Of a stretch of DNA of 64,000 nucleotides, positions 56,194-64,000 are shown one piece after another (position 1 is the stretch's first letter; each line of letters begins with the position of its first letter). A model generated the notes under the pieces. It was not told where the DNA came from and ran no database searches. It saw only the letters and a program-made list of their open reading frames with translations. The DNA is from Aquimarina sp. ERC-38 (GTDB lineage: Bacteria > Bacteroidota > Bacteroidia > Flavobacteriales > Flavobacteriaceae): contig NZ_CP098511.1 of assembly GCF_026222555.1 (NCBI RefSeq), positions 167,501 to 231,500 of the forward strand, in the 5' to 3' direction. The position numbers and the translations under genes are program-made.

Positions 56194-56976
56194 ATGAAGG
56201 ATGTAAAAACCATATTACAATACGACGAAAGTTTTGATGGCTTTTTATCTTGTATATTCTACATTTTTGAATATAAGTTATCTGTTTATGATATCACCCC
56301 TTTACGTTCCGAAACTACTGAGCTTTTTGCTTCGACTACACAAGTTTTTACAAATCCAGAAAAATCAAAAAGGGTTTGGGATAAATTTTGTGAGCTTACC
56401 GACAAAAAAGTTCAGGCTAAAGTATTAAAAGCCTTTTTAAGTGAAATCAAAGGTGTTGAAAATACGTTAGGTTATTTTATAAAAAAAGTATTAACCGAAC
56501 AAAAAGATTTTTCTATTGATTACGGGGATGCTGAGGTTTTAAAAATTCAGCAAGTTGCTAAAATGGTACATCGCGAAAAACACCGTATGGAAGCTTTTAT
56601 CCGTTTTCAAAAAACAAAGGATGATCTTTATGTAGCCACTATTGAACCGGATTTTAATGTACTTCCCCTTATTTTAAAACATTTTGAAAGCAGGTATGCT
56701 GATCAGAAATGGTTAATTTTTGATGTAAAGCGTAACTACGGTATATTTTATGATCTCCAAAAAGTGGAAACGATAACTGCCGACTTCTTTACAATATCTA
56801 ATACCAAAATAGCTATGGAACATCTGGCGGAAGGCGAACTGGATTTTCAAAAATTATGGGCTACTTATTTTAGTTCGGTTAATATCAAGTCCAGAAAAAA
56901 CAACAAGCTACATCTGCAACATATTCCCCGTCGATATTGGAAATACCTTACTGAAAAGACAATTCCTTTACAGTAA
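56194..56976 (+). CDS. TIGR03915/DUF4130 putative DNA metabolism protein
   Basis: 260 residues, with YDESFDGFLSCIFYIFEY at the start and the DUF4130 core MVHREKHRMEAFIRFQKTKDDLYVATIEPDFNVLPLIL, ending in RRYWKYLTEKTI. Family members sit beside the radical SAM partner and are thought to be linked to uracil-DNA glycosylase-like repair. Biochemical role is unproven. Last gene of the cassette. Confidence 0.92.
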   Translation: MKDVKTILQYDESFDGFLSCIFYIFEYKLSVYDITPLRSETTELFASTTQVFTNPEKSKRVWDKFCELTDKKVQAKVLKAFLSEIKGVENTLGYFIKKVLTEQKDFSIDYGDAEVLKIQQVAKMVHREKHRMEAFIRFQKTKDDLYVATIEPDFNVLPLILKHFESRYADQKWLIFDVKRNYGIFYDLQKVETITADFFTISNTKIAMEHLAEGELDFQKLWATYFSSVNIKSRKNNKLHLQHIPRRYWKYLTEKTIPLQ

Positions 56977-57200
56977 ATTATTTACCATTACTCTCAACCA
57001 ACCAAAATTTTCAACTACCCTAAACGATTTATTTATAGTAACTTAAATTTATTTTATGAGAGAGTTCATAGTATCGTTTTTTAGATTAATTAATTTCTAT
57101 TTTCTTTAACATTCGCTGTTAATTTAGATTAAAAGAGACCCAGATAGGAATAAAGCTGTACTATCTTCGTGTTTAAAATTTGAATAACTAATTAATCATT

Positions 57201-57635
57201 ATGAAAAAATTATTTTTAGGAGCTATTGCTCTAACGTTGACACTTTCTGTTTATTCTTGTAAGGATACTAAGAAAGCAGAAGATGCTTTAGGTAATGCAG
57301 GTGAGGCTATTGAAAATGCTACAGAGAACGCAGGAGAAGCTATTGAAAATGCAGCGGATAATGCTAGTGACGCTTTAGAATCAGCTGCGGATAACGCGGG
57401 TGAAGCTTTAGAAAATACAAAAGATGCTGCCGGAGAAGCTTTAGAGAATACAAAGGATGCAGCAGGAAATGCAATTGACGAAGCTGGTGAAGCAGTAAAT
57501 GAAGCTGGTGAGGCTATTGAAAACGCTGGCGAAAATGCTTTGGACAAGGCAGATAAAGCCCTTGACAAAGCAGGTAATGCTGTTAAAAATGCTAAGGAAA
57601 AAGTAGAAGAAGCAATTGATGATAACGATCAATAA
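57201..57635 (+). CDS. Ala/Glu/Asn-rich repeat lipoprotein
   Basis: 144 residues, lipobox VYSC (Cys about 20). From about 30 on it consists of 11-residue-type reiterations such as NAGEAIENA, NASDALESA, DAAGEALENT and DEAGEAVNEA. The pattern predicts an extended amphipathic helix, similar in style to LEA-type or apolipoprotein-like proteins. Likely attached to a membrane. Function unknown; LEA-like stress protection or cell-envelope spacer are guesses. Confidence 0.8.
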   Translation: MKKLFLGAIALTLTLSVYSCKDTKKAEDALGNAGEAIENATENAGEAIENAADNASDALESAADNAGEALENTKDAAGEALENTKDAAGNAIDEAGEAVNEAGEAIENAGENALDKADKALDKAGNAVKNAKEKVEEAIDDNDQ

Positions 57636-57656
57636 ACGATAGTATTAAAAAATGGT

Positions 57657-57702
57657 AAAAGCTGTTTGATAAGTGAATATAACTCTTTCAAACAGCTTTT
57701 TT
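57657..57702. terminator. Bidirectional terminator
   Basis: AAAAGCTGTTTGA (57657-57669) pairs exactly with TCAAACAGCTTTT (57688-57700), placed between the convergent repeat lipoprotein and nitroreductase genes. Confidence 0.85.
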
Positions 57703-58278
57703 CTATTCCATCCAGACTAGTTTGTCATTCATATTTCCTCGCTCATTATTTAATTCGGTACTTGGGTCATAATATCCCATAAAAAAGAATCCAAGACATT
57801 TTTCGCCTTCGGCCAAATTAAAGAAATTGCCTGCCTCTGAAATCATTCCGGGACTGCTCCAATACCCACCAATTCCTAATGAATGACTAGTCAACCATAA
57901 ATTTTGTACCGCCATAGCCGTAGCAGCTACTTCCTCCCATTCTGGTATGCGTTCTTTAGGATCTCTTTGCATACAAATAGCAACGATTGCTTGTGAATTT
58001 TGACAATTCTCCCTAATTTTTTTCTTTTTAAATTCTTTTACCTTATCAGGATCTGTAATTTTTTGATAGGCTTCTACCAGAAAATCACCAAATTTTTCCC
58101 GTTGTTGATTTCGGATAACTTTAAAACGCCAGGGTTCGGTTTTTTTATGTGTTGGTGCCCAATTGGCACTTTCTAAAATTTGTTGTATAACTTCTTTAGA
58201 AATCTTTTGATCTGTAAATTGTGGAGGAAATACTGACCTCCTACTCTTTATAATATCTTCAATATTCTGATGTTGCAT
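57703..58278 (-). CDS. Nitroreductase family protein
   Basis: 191 residues, FMN-dependent nitroreductase fold. Start segment IIKSRRSVFPPQF with the Arg-Arg-Ser FMN motif, then ILESANWAPTHKKTEPWRFKV and AVQNLWLTSHSLGIGGYWSS. Similar to the YdjA-type small nitroreductases. Substrate unknown. It begins 3 bp after the stop of the pentapeptide-repeat gene on the same strand. Confidence 0.93.
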   Translation of the reverse strand: MQHQNIEDIIKSRRSVFPPQFTDQKISKEVIQQILESANWAPTHKKTEPWRFKVIRNQQREKFGDFLVEAYQKITDPDKVKEFKKKKIRENCQNSQAIVAICMQRDPKERIPEWEEVAATAMAVQNLWLTSHSLGIGGYWSSPGMISEAGNFFNLAEGEKCLGFFFMGYYDPSTELNNERGNMNDKLVWME

Positions 58279-58281
58279 GAA

Positions 58282-59394
58282 CTATTTTAATTTTAAAATA
58301 TATTGTTTTTCAGTTTGTTTTTTTACTTTATACAAATCAATTAATCGATCTGCACCTTTTACTTCTAAAGAATCCGAAAGTACTCGTAACCAATCCTTTC
58401 GGTCTACAATAGCATTATCTAATTTGACATTAGTCAGATTAGCATGCATTAAATTAGATTTCCATAGGATACTTTCTGATAGGTCAGCATTTGTTAAATC
58501 AGCTCCGGATAAATTAGCAAAGGTTAAATCTGCGCTCATTAATTCTGCATTGGTTAAGACCGCCCTACTAAAATCAGCTTTTTTTAAGTTGGCATCCGAT
58601 AGGTTCACTTTATGTAACCTCGCTTCTTTCAACTCACTTCCTTCCAGGTTGGCAGCGGCCAATTGCGCTCCTGAAAATACGGCATGGTTTAATTTAGCAT
58701 ATTTTAAGTATGCCCCCCTACCAACGTAGACATCTTTAAAATAGGTATAATCAAAATCGGAGTTGTTTAAGATATCTGCCAGTGATTGTTTCCCTAAATT
58801 ACTTTGAACCAGGCTGTATAATAATTGGCCTTTTTCATTGCTAATCAATCCCTGCTCTTCATTATTCTCATCTGCGTAAGGCTTCATAGCCCGGGACAAC
58901 CCGGCAAACCTTGACTCCAGTACCGGGCTGATATTACGATCCGTAGGTTTATATTTTAACTCGTCGCTTAAATCTGATAATAGGTTATCCATTACAAATA
59001 CTAAAGAGGATTTACGCTCTGCGGCAATTAGTTGATTCTGGTTACTAACCAATTCGTTTTGATTCATAACCAGCCAGGTCTGCGTGATCAAAATTAAGGA
59101 AGGTATAATGGCCAGAATAATCGAAAAAATTCCGATTCTGGTAATACGCCAGATCACATTTGAAGACACCTCAGATACCGTATCTACTGAAACACTTTTT
59201 TTAACCTTATATTCCTGTATGGCTTTTTGAATACTATCTTTTAACTTCACACCTAATAAGGGGGTGCTGGATTTTCGTAGCAACCAGGCCCAAAACCCTT
59301 TTCGTTTTTCTTTTTTTGCTTGAAGTTTATTTAATCGTTTTTGTAACTGTTCTTTTTCGGCTTCTAATTGTTGAATATATTCTTGCTCGCTCAT
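58282..59394 (-). CDS. Membrane pentapeptide-repeat protein
   Basis: 370 residues. N-terminal coiled coil (about 1-30, EYIQQLEAEKEQLQKRLN), a basic segment, then one strong membrane helix at about 90-112 (IGIFSIILAIIPSLILITQT). From about 225 to 340 it has tandem A(D/N)LxX pentapeptides (LSDANLKKADFSRAVLTNAE, ADLTFANLSGADLTNADLS), a right-handed beta-helix. Such repeats are protein-protein interaction surfaces or DNA mimics. Here the helix is anchored in the membrane. Confidence 0.88.
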   Translation of the reverse strand: MSEQEYIQQLEAEKEQLQKRLNKLQAKKEKRKGFWAWLLRKSSTPLLGVKLKDSIQKAIQEYKVKKSVSVDTVSEVSSNVIWRITRIGIFSIILAIIPSLILITQTWLVMNQNELVSNQNQLIAAERKSSLVFVMDNLLSDLSDELKYKPTDRNISPVLESRFAGLSRAMKPYADENNEEQGLISNEKGQLLYSLVQSNLGKQSLADILNNSDFDYTYFKDVYVGRGAYLKYAKLNHAVFSGAQLAAANLEGSELKEARLHKVNLSDANLKKADFSRAVLTNAELMSADLTFANLSGADLTNADLSESILWKSNLMHANLTNVKLDNAIVDRKDWLRVLSDSLEVKGADRLIDLYKVKKQTEKQYILKLK

Positions 59395-59459
59395 GGTTTT
59401 TTATTTGGGGTTATTATAAGCTTATGAAGATATTACTTCTTACCAAAGAAAACAACATA

Positions 59460-60806
59460 CTACATGGGAAAAAGTAAGTTTACCGTAGTTCCTTTAGGCT
59501 TATTTGCACTTATTTGTATGGAACCGCGATGTAAAGTCATGATCTGTTTACTTAAACTTAAACCTATGCCGCTTCCGGTTTTTTTGGTAGTAAAAAAAGG
59601 AATAAAAATACTTTCCAGGATTTCGTCAGAGATTCCTTTTCCGTTATCCGAAATGACTATACTCACCTTATCATCTGCCTGTCTTTTTGCAGTTAAATGA
59701 ATCCTAAAATCCGGGGTATCTGTCCGGGCTTCTACCGCATTTAGAATAATATTAATTAGCACCTGTTCGATTAAATATCGATCGATCAAAGCGTCTAATT
59801 TAGGATGTGCAATTTCAGTTATCAGTTGAATTTCTTTTTTCTTTAAGGTAGGTTCCAACAAATTGATGAGAGAAGTAAAAAGATCTTGAATATAAATTTT
59901 AGTTAACGAAAGTTGTATGGATTTGTTAAGACTACGGTAAGTTTTAGCGAATTGCATCAATCCTTCACTCCGGGTTCTAATACTTTCCAATGCTATTTCT
60001 AAATCAGGTAAGATATCATGTGAGCTAATTTGTTCTCTTTTTTTACGGATCATATCTTGCATGGTTTCGGATAAAGAAGCTATGGGGGCAATAGAATTCA
60101 TAATTTCATGGGTCATTACGCTTAATAATTTTCGCCAGGCTTCTGATTCTTTGGTATCTAATGCATGTTCAATATTTTGCAGTGCTATAATTTTAAAAGA
60201 AACTTCATTAATTTTAAAACTGGAACTTGAAACTAATAACTGAATACTTCTCGTTCCTGTATCAATGGTTACCGTATTTCGTTTGGTATGGTCTTTTTCA
60301 AAAATTTCTTTATAAATATACTTTTTTCGCTTTTGTACAAAACCTAAGTTTTTAATTTGGGGGATATCCAAAATTTTATTTAAAGAATGGTTCATCCATA
60401 AAATATCCAGCGTATTTTGGTTAAAGGCAACGATCCCGGTATCCACTAACTCCAATATTTCTTTTAGGTAAAGGTATTGTGCTTCTTTTTCTGAATTGAT
60501 TTCTTTAATGGTTCGATTTACTTCGTTAAAACCTTTGTGTAATATTCGAATATCTTTTTGTCTATTGTTTTCATTAAACCACCTGGAAAAATCCCGGTAC
60601 CGGACAGATTCAAAAAAATCTTCAATAATTTCGAATCGCTTGGTATGGTAGCGATATAGAAAATAATACAGAAAAATAGCAATCGGTATGGAGATAGCCA
60701 GATAATTATATTTTTGGAAGGCTATACAAAAGGCAACAACCAGTAAACTCCCCAGAAGTAAAGTAACCCGAATCCCTATGGCAACCTGATACCTTTTAAA
60801 TCCCAT
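59460..60806 (-). CDS. Sensor histidine kinase, NtrB-like
   Basis: 448 residues. Two N-terminal transmembrane helices (about 12-50) with almost no extracytoplasmic part, a PAS-like domain at about 105-215, a His-box VMTHEIMNSIAPIASLSE with phospho-acceptor His near 235, then the HATPase domain with IILNAVEARTD, DNGKGI and GSGIGLSLSK. The following regulator overlaps it by 11 bp. Predicted to control the sigma-54-type regulator encoded beside it. Confidence 0.92.
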   Translation of the reverse strand: MGFKRYQVAIGIRVTLLLGSLLVVAFCIAFQKYNYLAISIPIAIFLYYFLYRYHTKRFEIIEDFFESVRYRDFSRWFNENNRQKDIRILHKGFNEVNRTIKEINSEKEAQYLYLKEILELVDTGIVAFNQNTLDILWMNHSLNKILDIPQIKNLGFVQKRKKYIYKEIFEKDHTKRNTVTIDTGTRSIQLLVSSSSFKINEVSFKIIALQNIEHALDTKESEAWRKLLSVMTHEIMNSIAPIASLSETMQDMIRKKREQISSHDILPDLEIALESIRTRSEGLMQFAKTYRSLNKSIQLSLTKIYIQDLFTSLINLLEPTLKKKEIQLITEIAHPKLDALIDRYLIEQVLINIILNAVEARTDTPDFRIHLTAKRQADDKVSIVISDNGKGISDEILESIFIPFFTTKKTGSGIGLSLSKQIMTLHRGSIQISANKPKGTTVNLLFPM

Positions 60807-62142
60807 GTTTAGCCATTCTTCTGTACAAAGCCGTTCGGGTAAGTCCCAGTTCTTTTGCTGATTGAGAAATATTACCCTGGTTTTTTTCGATTACCCTTAA
60901 GATCGTATTCTTTTCAATGAGTTCTAAATTGGTTTCCGTACTAGTATCCGGCTGACTTTGGCTTTCAATTGGTGAAAAAACCGCGTCTTCTTTTGTTAGA
61001 ATTCCGTTATCAGACATAATGACTGCACGTTCCAGGGCATACTGCAATTCCCGAACATTTCCCGGAAAATTATAATGGGTAAGGGTTTCTAAAAATTCAT
61101 CGGTAAGCCTTATTTCAGATTTCATATACTTTTCAGCGTATTGAGCGCTAAAATGTTTTGCTAACCCTACAATATCTTCTTTTCGATCCCGTAAAGGCGG
61201 TACTATAATTTCTACCGTATTGATACGGTAAATTAAATCTTTTCTAAAATTTTGCTCATCAGCTAGCGAATTTAATGAAACATTGGTAGCCGTAATCAGG
61301 CGAATATCAATAGGAATGGACTTATTAGAACCCAATGGTGTCACCCTTCTGTTTTGAAGCACCGTTAATAATCGGGCTTGTTGCGGAAGGTTGATATTAC
61401 CTATTTCATCCAGAAATAAGGTACCACCGTGAGCAGCTTCAAACCGGCCTGCCCTATCCTCTTTTGCATCCGTAAAAGCGCCTTTTTTATACCCAAAGAG
61501 TTCACTTTCAAATAAAGTATCAGATAGCGCCCCTACATCTACTTTAACAAAAGGCATATCTTTCCGTAAGGAATTTTCGTGAATGGCTTTGGCTAATAGG
61601 TCTTTTCCAGTACCGTTTTCTCCTAGTAATAAAACATTTGCATCGGTAGGTGCTATTTTTTCTACTTTGGTAAAAACAGTTTGCATCACCGGAGACTTCC
61701 CTATAATTTGGGTTCCTTCTATTTTTGAAAGATGTTCTTTAGGCTTTTTTCTATTTTTAGAATTTAATACTTCTTCAATGGCAGTCAGTAATTTTTCGTT
61801 TTTCCAGGGTTTAACTAAAAAATCCGAAGCTCCTTTTTTTAACGAACGTATCGCCAATTCTATATCTGCATATGCCGTAATTAATAAGACTTCAATTTTC
61901 GGATTTTTTTGTTTGATTTTTGTTAACCAAAATAAGCCTTCATTCCCCGTATGGATCAACCCATTGTAGTTCATATCCAGGATAACTAGATCCAATTTAT
62001 AAGTATCCAGGTGGTTTAGGATTTGATTGGGATTTTTCTCAATAATGACTTCTTTGACTTTTAACCTAAGGTAAAGTCTCATAGCGAGCAATATATCTTG
62101 ATCATCATCAACTACTAATATTCGGGTGTTTTTTAGAAGCAT
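60796..62142 (-). CDS. Sigma-54-dependent response regulator, NtrC family
   Basis: 448 residues from ATG 62142. Receiver domain with VVDDDQD and the phospho-acceptor Asp in LVILDMNYNG. AAA+ domain with Walker A LLGENGTGKDLLAK, the sigma-54 contact loop GAFTDAK (GAFTGA variant common in this phylum), and Walker B GGTLFLDEIG. C-terminal Fis-type HTH (NISQSAKELGLTRTALYRRMAKHG). Activates sigma-54 promoters, likely including the divergent transporter genes, and is cotranscribed with its kinase. Confidence 0.94.
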   Translation of the reverse strand: MLLKNTRILVVDDDQDILLAMRLYLRLKVKEVIIEKNPNQILNHLDTYKLDLVILDMNYNGLIHTGNEGLFWLTKIKQKNPKIEVLLITAYADIELAIRSLKKGASDFLVKPWKNEKLLTAIEEVLNSKNRKKPKEHLSKIEGTQIIGKSPVMQTVFTKVEKIAPTDANVLLLGENGTGKDLLAKAIHENSLRKDMPFVKVDVGALSDTLFESELFGYKKGAFTDAKEDRAGRFEAAHGGTLFLDEIGNINLPQQARLLTVLQNRRVTPLGSNKSIPIDIRLITATNVSLNSLADEQNFRKDLIYRINTVEIIVPPLRDRKEDIVGLAKHFSAQYAEKYMKSEIRLTDEFLETLTHYNFPGNVRELQYALERAVIMSDNGILTKEDAVFSPIESQSQPDTSTETNLELIEKNTILRVIEKNQGNISQSAKELGLTRTALYRRMAKHGI

Positions 62143-62297
62143 GTACAATAATACAACTTATCGAAGGCTTTCAAAAAATTGATTCCAATTAAATCCTCCG
62201 ATCTAAAAAGTTGTTATAAAACCGAACAAGCTTTGTATCAAAACCGAACACTGAATAGAAGTACTTAAAAGCTATTTATCTAAAAATAAATAATTTA

Positions 62298-62305
62298 TAA
62301 TTTTG
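62298..62305 (+). promoter_or_regulatory. Promoter -7 box of the efflux operon
   Basis: TAATTTTG fits TAnnTTTG. Transcription would begin near 62310, which places the first ATG (62308) at or before the start site and favours the ATG at 62347 for the membrane fusion protein. A nearby TGGCATGACTATGC is one base too short between GG and GC for a standard sigma-54 site. Confidence 0.5.
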
Positions 62306-62346
62306 GCATGACTATGCTAAGTAGGTTTTCAAATGAAATACAACTC

Positions 62347-63597
62347 ATGGATATTCCTATTCAAAAGAAGAAAATAAATAAAACCCGCATTTTAATTGCC
62401 TTAGGGGTTTTAGGAATGGTGACAGCTATCATTCTAACAATGAGGGCAGCCCAAGGAAAAAATACGCTAAAAATTGACAGGGATCGTATTATTATTAGTG
62501 AAGTACAACATGGAAAATTTCAGGAAAATATTACCGCGAGTGGTAGTATTTTACCCCTTACTACTATTTATCTAGATGCATTGGAAGGCGGACGGGTCGA
62601 AGAAATTTTTGTGGAGGATGGAGCGATTCTAAAAAAGGGAACCCCTATTTTACAATTATCTAATACCGATCTTGAGTTAAGTTTGATCAACCAGGAAACT
62701 TCTGTTTACAACTTACTGACACAGATGCAAATATCTCAAAACGCTGCCCGCCAGAATACGATCAACCGTTTAAATCAAAAAACAGATGTGGACAATGCTT
62801 ATAGAGAGGCAAAAAGGGAATATGAACTCAATAAAAAGCTGTTGAAAAAGGGAGTAATTGCCCGGCAGGACTTCCTGGCATCAGAAAATGCGTATACGTA
62901 TCAAAAAGAAAGAATACGCCTGGTAAAGGAAGTCCTCATACAGGACTCTATAGCGACCATGCAGGAAACCAGGCAAGCTAAAAATTCATATACCCGTACC
63001 CGGAATGCATTAGAACTAATGCAAAGAAAAGTCAGTGATTTGACGGTGAGAGCTCCGGTAGACGGACAGCTTACTTCTCTAGACGCAGAGGTAGGTGAAT
63101 CCAAATTAAAAGGAGATCGGTTGGGGCAAGTGGATGTTTTGAACGGTTTTAAAGTAAGAACTGCTATTGACGAATACTATATTAATAGAATATATACCGG
63201 TCAACAGGCAACGTACGAAAAGAACGGTAAAGAATACCCGCTGGTAATTAAAAAGGTATATACGCAAGTAGTGAACGGAAGGTTTGAGGTAGACATGACT
63301 TTTAGCAATACCATTCCGGAGGGAATACGAAGAGGGCAATCGATTCAATTAAAAATATCCTTAAACGATGAAAAGCAAAGTTTAATTGTGGATAAGGGTG
63401 GCTTCTTTCAAAAAACCGGAGGTAACTGGATATTTAAACTAAATGAGGAGCAAACCAAAGCATATAAAATAGATATGCAACTAGGGAGTCAAAATAGTAA
63501 TTATTATGAAGTTTTAAAAGGATTATCCGAAGGGGATAAAGTAATTACTTCAAGCTACGACGCCTATACGAATATCGAAGAAATTATATTACAATAA
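62347..63597 (+). CDS. Membrane fusion protein (HlyD/MacA-like)
   Basis: 416 residues from ATG 62347 (MDIPIQKKK). Residues 12-30 are an N-terminal anchor. A biotinyl-lipoyl-like strand pair with a long alpha-helical hairpin between (about 110-230) follows: GGRVEEIFVEDGAILKKGTPILQL, then VSDLTVRAPVDGQLTSLDAEVG. A beta-barrel and C-terminal MP domain complete the adaptor. Links an inner-membrane ABC exporter to an outer-membrane channel. The MacB-like ATPase gene follows 22 bp later. Confidence 0.93.
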   Translation: MDIPIQKKKINKTRILIALGVLGMVTAIILTMRAAQGKNTLKIDRDRIIISEVQHGKFQENITASGSILPLTTIYLDALEGGRVEEIFVEDGAILKKGTPILQLSNTDLELSLINQETSVYNLLTQMQISQNAARQNTINRLNQKTDVDNAYREAKREYELNKKLLKKGVIARQDFLASENAYTYQKERIRLVKEVLIQDSIATMQETRQAKNSYTRTRNALELMQRKVSDLTVRAPVDGQLTSLDAEVGESKLKGDRLGQVDVLNGFKVRTAIDEYYINRIYTGQQATYEKNGKEYPLVIKKVYTQVVNGRFEVDMTFSNTIPEGIRRGQSIQLKISLNDEKQSLIVDKGGFFQKTGGNWIFKLNEEQTKAYKIDMQLGSQNSNYYEVLKGLSEGDKVITSSYDAYTNIEEIILQ

Positions 63598-63619
63598 AAT
63601 TCAATCAAAATTGATACTT

Positions 63620-64000
63620 ATGATACAAATTAAAAATTTAGAAAAGTTTTACAAAACCGAAGAAATTCAAACGGTAGCCTTAAATAAGATTTCGTTTGAT
63701 ATTAAAAAGGGAGAATTTGTAACCATCATGGGGCCTTCAGGTTGTGGTAAATCTACCTTATTAAATATTTTAGGGCTTCTGGACGACCCGGACGGAGGTA
63801 GTTTTATCTTTAAAGACCTGGATGTAACCCAATATAAAGAACGAAAGAGGGCAAACTTAAGAAAGGAACATGTAGGTTTTATTTTTCAGAGTTTTAACCT
63901 GATTGACGAATTAACGGTTTATGAAAACGTAGAACTCCCCCTACTCTATTTAGGCGTAAAATCTGCGGAACGTAAGACACGTGTAGAAGAGCTGTTGGAA
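63620..64000 (+). CDS. ABC transporter ATP-binding protein, MacB-like (truncated by window end)
   Basis: First 127 residues of a predicted 230-residue ATPase. Walker A GPSGCGKSTLLNILG near residue 40 and the Q-loop GFIFQSFNLIDELTVYENV are present. The ABC signature and Walker B lie beyond the window. The family is the MacB/LolD/FtsE-like lipoprotein and macrolide exporter ATPases. It forms one unit with the membrane fusion protein before it; permease genes are expected downstream. Confidence 0.93.
   Translation, partial: MIQIKNLEKFYKTEEIQTVALNKISFDIKKGEFVTIMGPSGCGKSTLLNILGLLDDPDGGSFIFKDLDVTQYKERKRANLRKEHVGFIFQSFNLIDELTVYENVELPLLYLGVKSAERKTRVEELLE

Noticed and set aside
57251..57568. Antisense frame across the Ala/Glu repeat lipoprotein
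   Set aside because: Generated by the repeats themselves read in reverse; no signal or domain.
62305..62317. Possible sigma-54 promoter before the membrane fusion protein (TGGCATGACTATGC)
   Set aside because: Only 9 bases separate GG and GC, where the sigma-54 spacing is strictly 10, and a good TAnnTTTG box overlaps it.

Overview
The window comes from an AT-rich marine-type member of the Bacteroidota, most likely family Flavobacteriaceae. Evidence: TAnnTTTG-type promoter -7 boxes, a 16S 3' end of the form CACCTCCTTTCT, type IX secretion (T9SS) C-terminal sorting domains, a Porin_10-type porin, DUF5686 and App1-type proteins, and the usual flavobacterial versions of EtfAB, HppA, Ppa and BFN. 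The genus cannot be fixed from the sequence alone. Most of the window is core chromosome. No complete insertion sequence, prophage or CRISPR array was seen.

Layout. 1-4640 is an rRNA operon on the minus strand: tandem promoters, a decayed tRNA-like remnant, 16S, tRNA-Ile(GAU), tRNA-Ala(UGC) and the 5' part of 23S, with palindromic repeats in the spacers. 4883-11787 holds a T9SS-sorted secreted protein, a putative porin, RNase HII and a large lipoprotein. 11809-17951 is a molybdenum hydroxylase locus: a MobA-like nucleotidyltransferase and XdhC on one strand, and on the other a Tat-exported 2Fe-2S subunit, a molybdopterin subunit, an FAD/Fe-S subunit and a coupled small Cys-containing protein. 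18268-18859 is the remnant of a HipBA toxin-antitoxin operon that keeps an array of palindromic operators but has only a stub of hipA and no ATG on hipB. 19071-31532 is metabolism: lipB, an amidohydrolase, fabD, a fructosamine-kinase-like protein, folA, a class V aminotransferase, a secreted modular protein, egtD/egtB for ergothioneine, and thyA. 31645-32315 is a HigBA-type pair whose toxin carries an in-frame amber codon. 32405-45929 holds a nucleoside transporter, BFN, etfAB, pdhB, a DUF5686 outer-membrane protein, pyrophosphatase, the membrane pyrophosphatase HppA and an App1-type phosphatase.

46392-53608 is the most striking unit. It is an eight-gene collinear operon: a globin, a DUF3365-type heme lipoprotein, a four-His di-heme b membrane protein, a soluble FAD/NAD(P)H/2Fe-2S reductase, a membrane-anchored pentaheme cytochrome c, a monoheme lipoprotein, and the ResB and CcsA cytochrome c assembly proteins. 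It reads as a dedicated NAD(P)H-to-periplasm electron conduit that carries its own cytochrome maturation system, preceded by a 30-bp near-perfect palindrome. No NrfA or other recognisable terminal reductase is present.

53631-56976 is a DNA-repair-like cassette: a cleavable S24/LexA-like repressor divergent from a small DUF559-like protein, a radical SAM DNA modification/repair protein and a TIGR03915/DUF4130 protein. The shared promoter region holds TGGAA-N3-TTCCA operators. 57201-64000 holds an Ala/Glu/Asn repeat lipoprotein, a nitroreductase, a membrane pentapeptide-repeat protein, and an NtrC-type two-component system divergent from a membrane fusion protein plus MacB-like ABC ATPase that runs off the window end.
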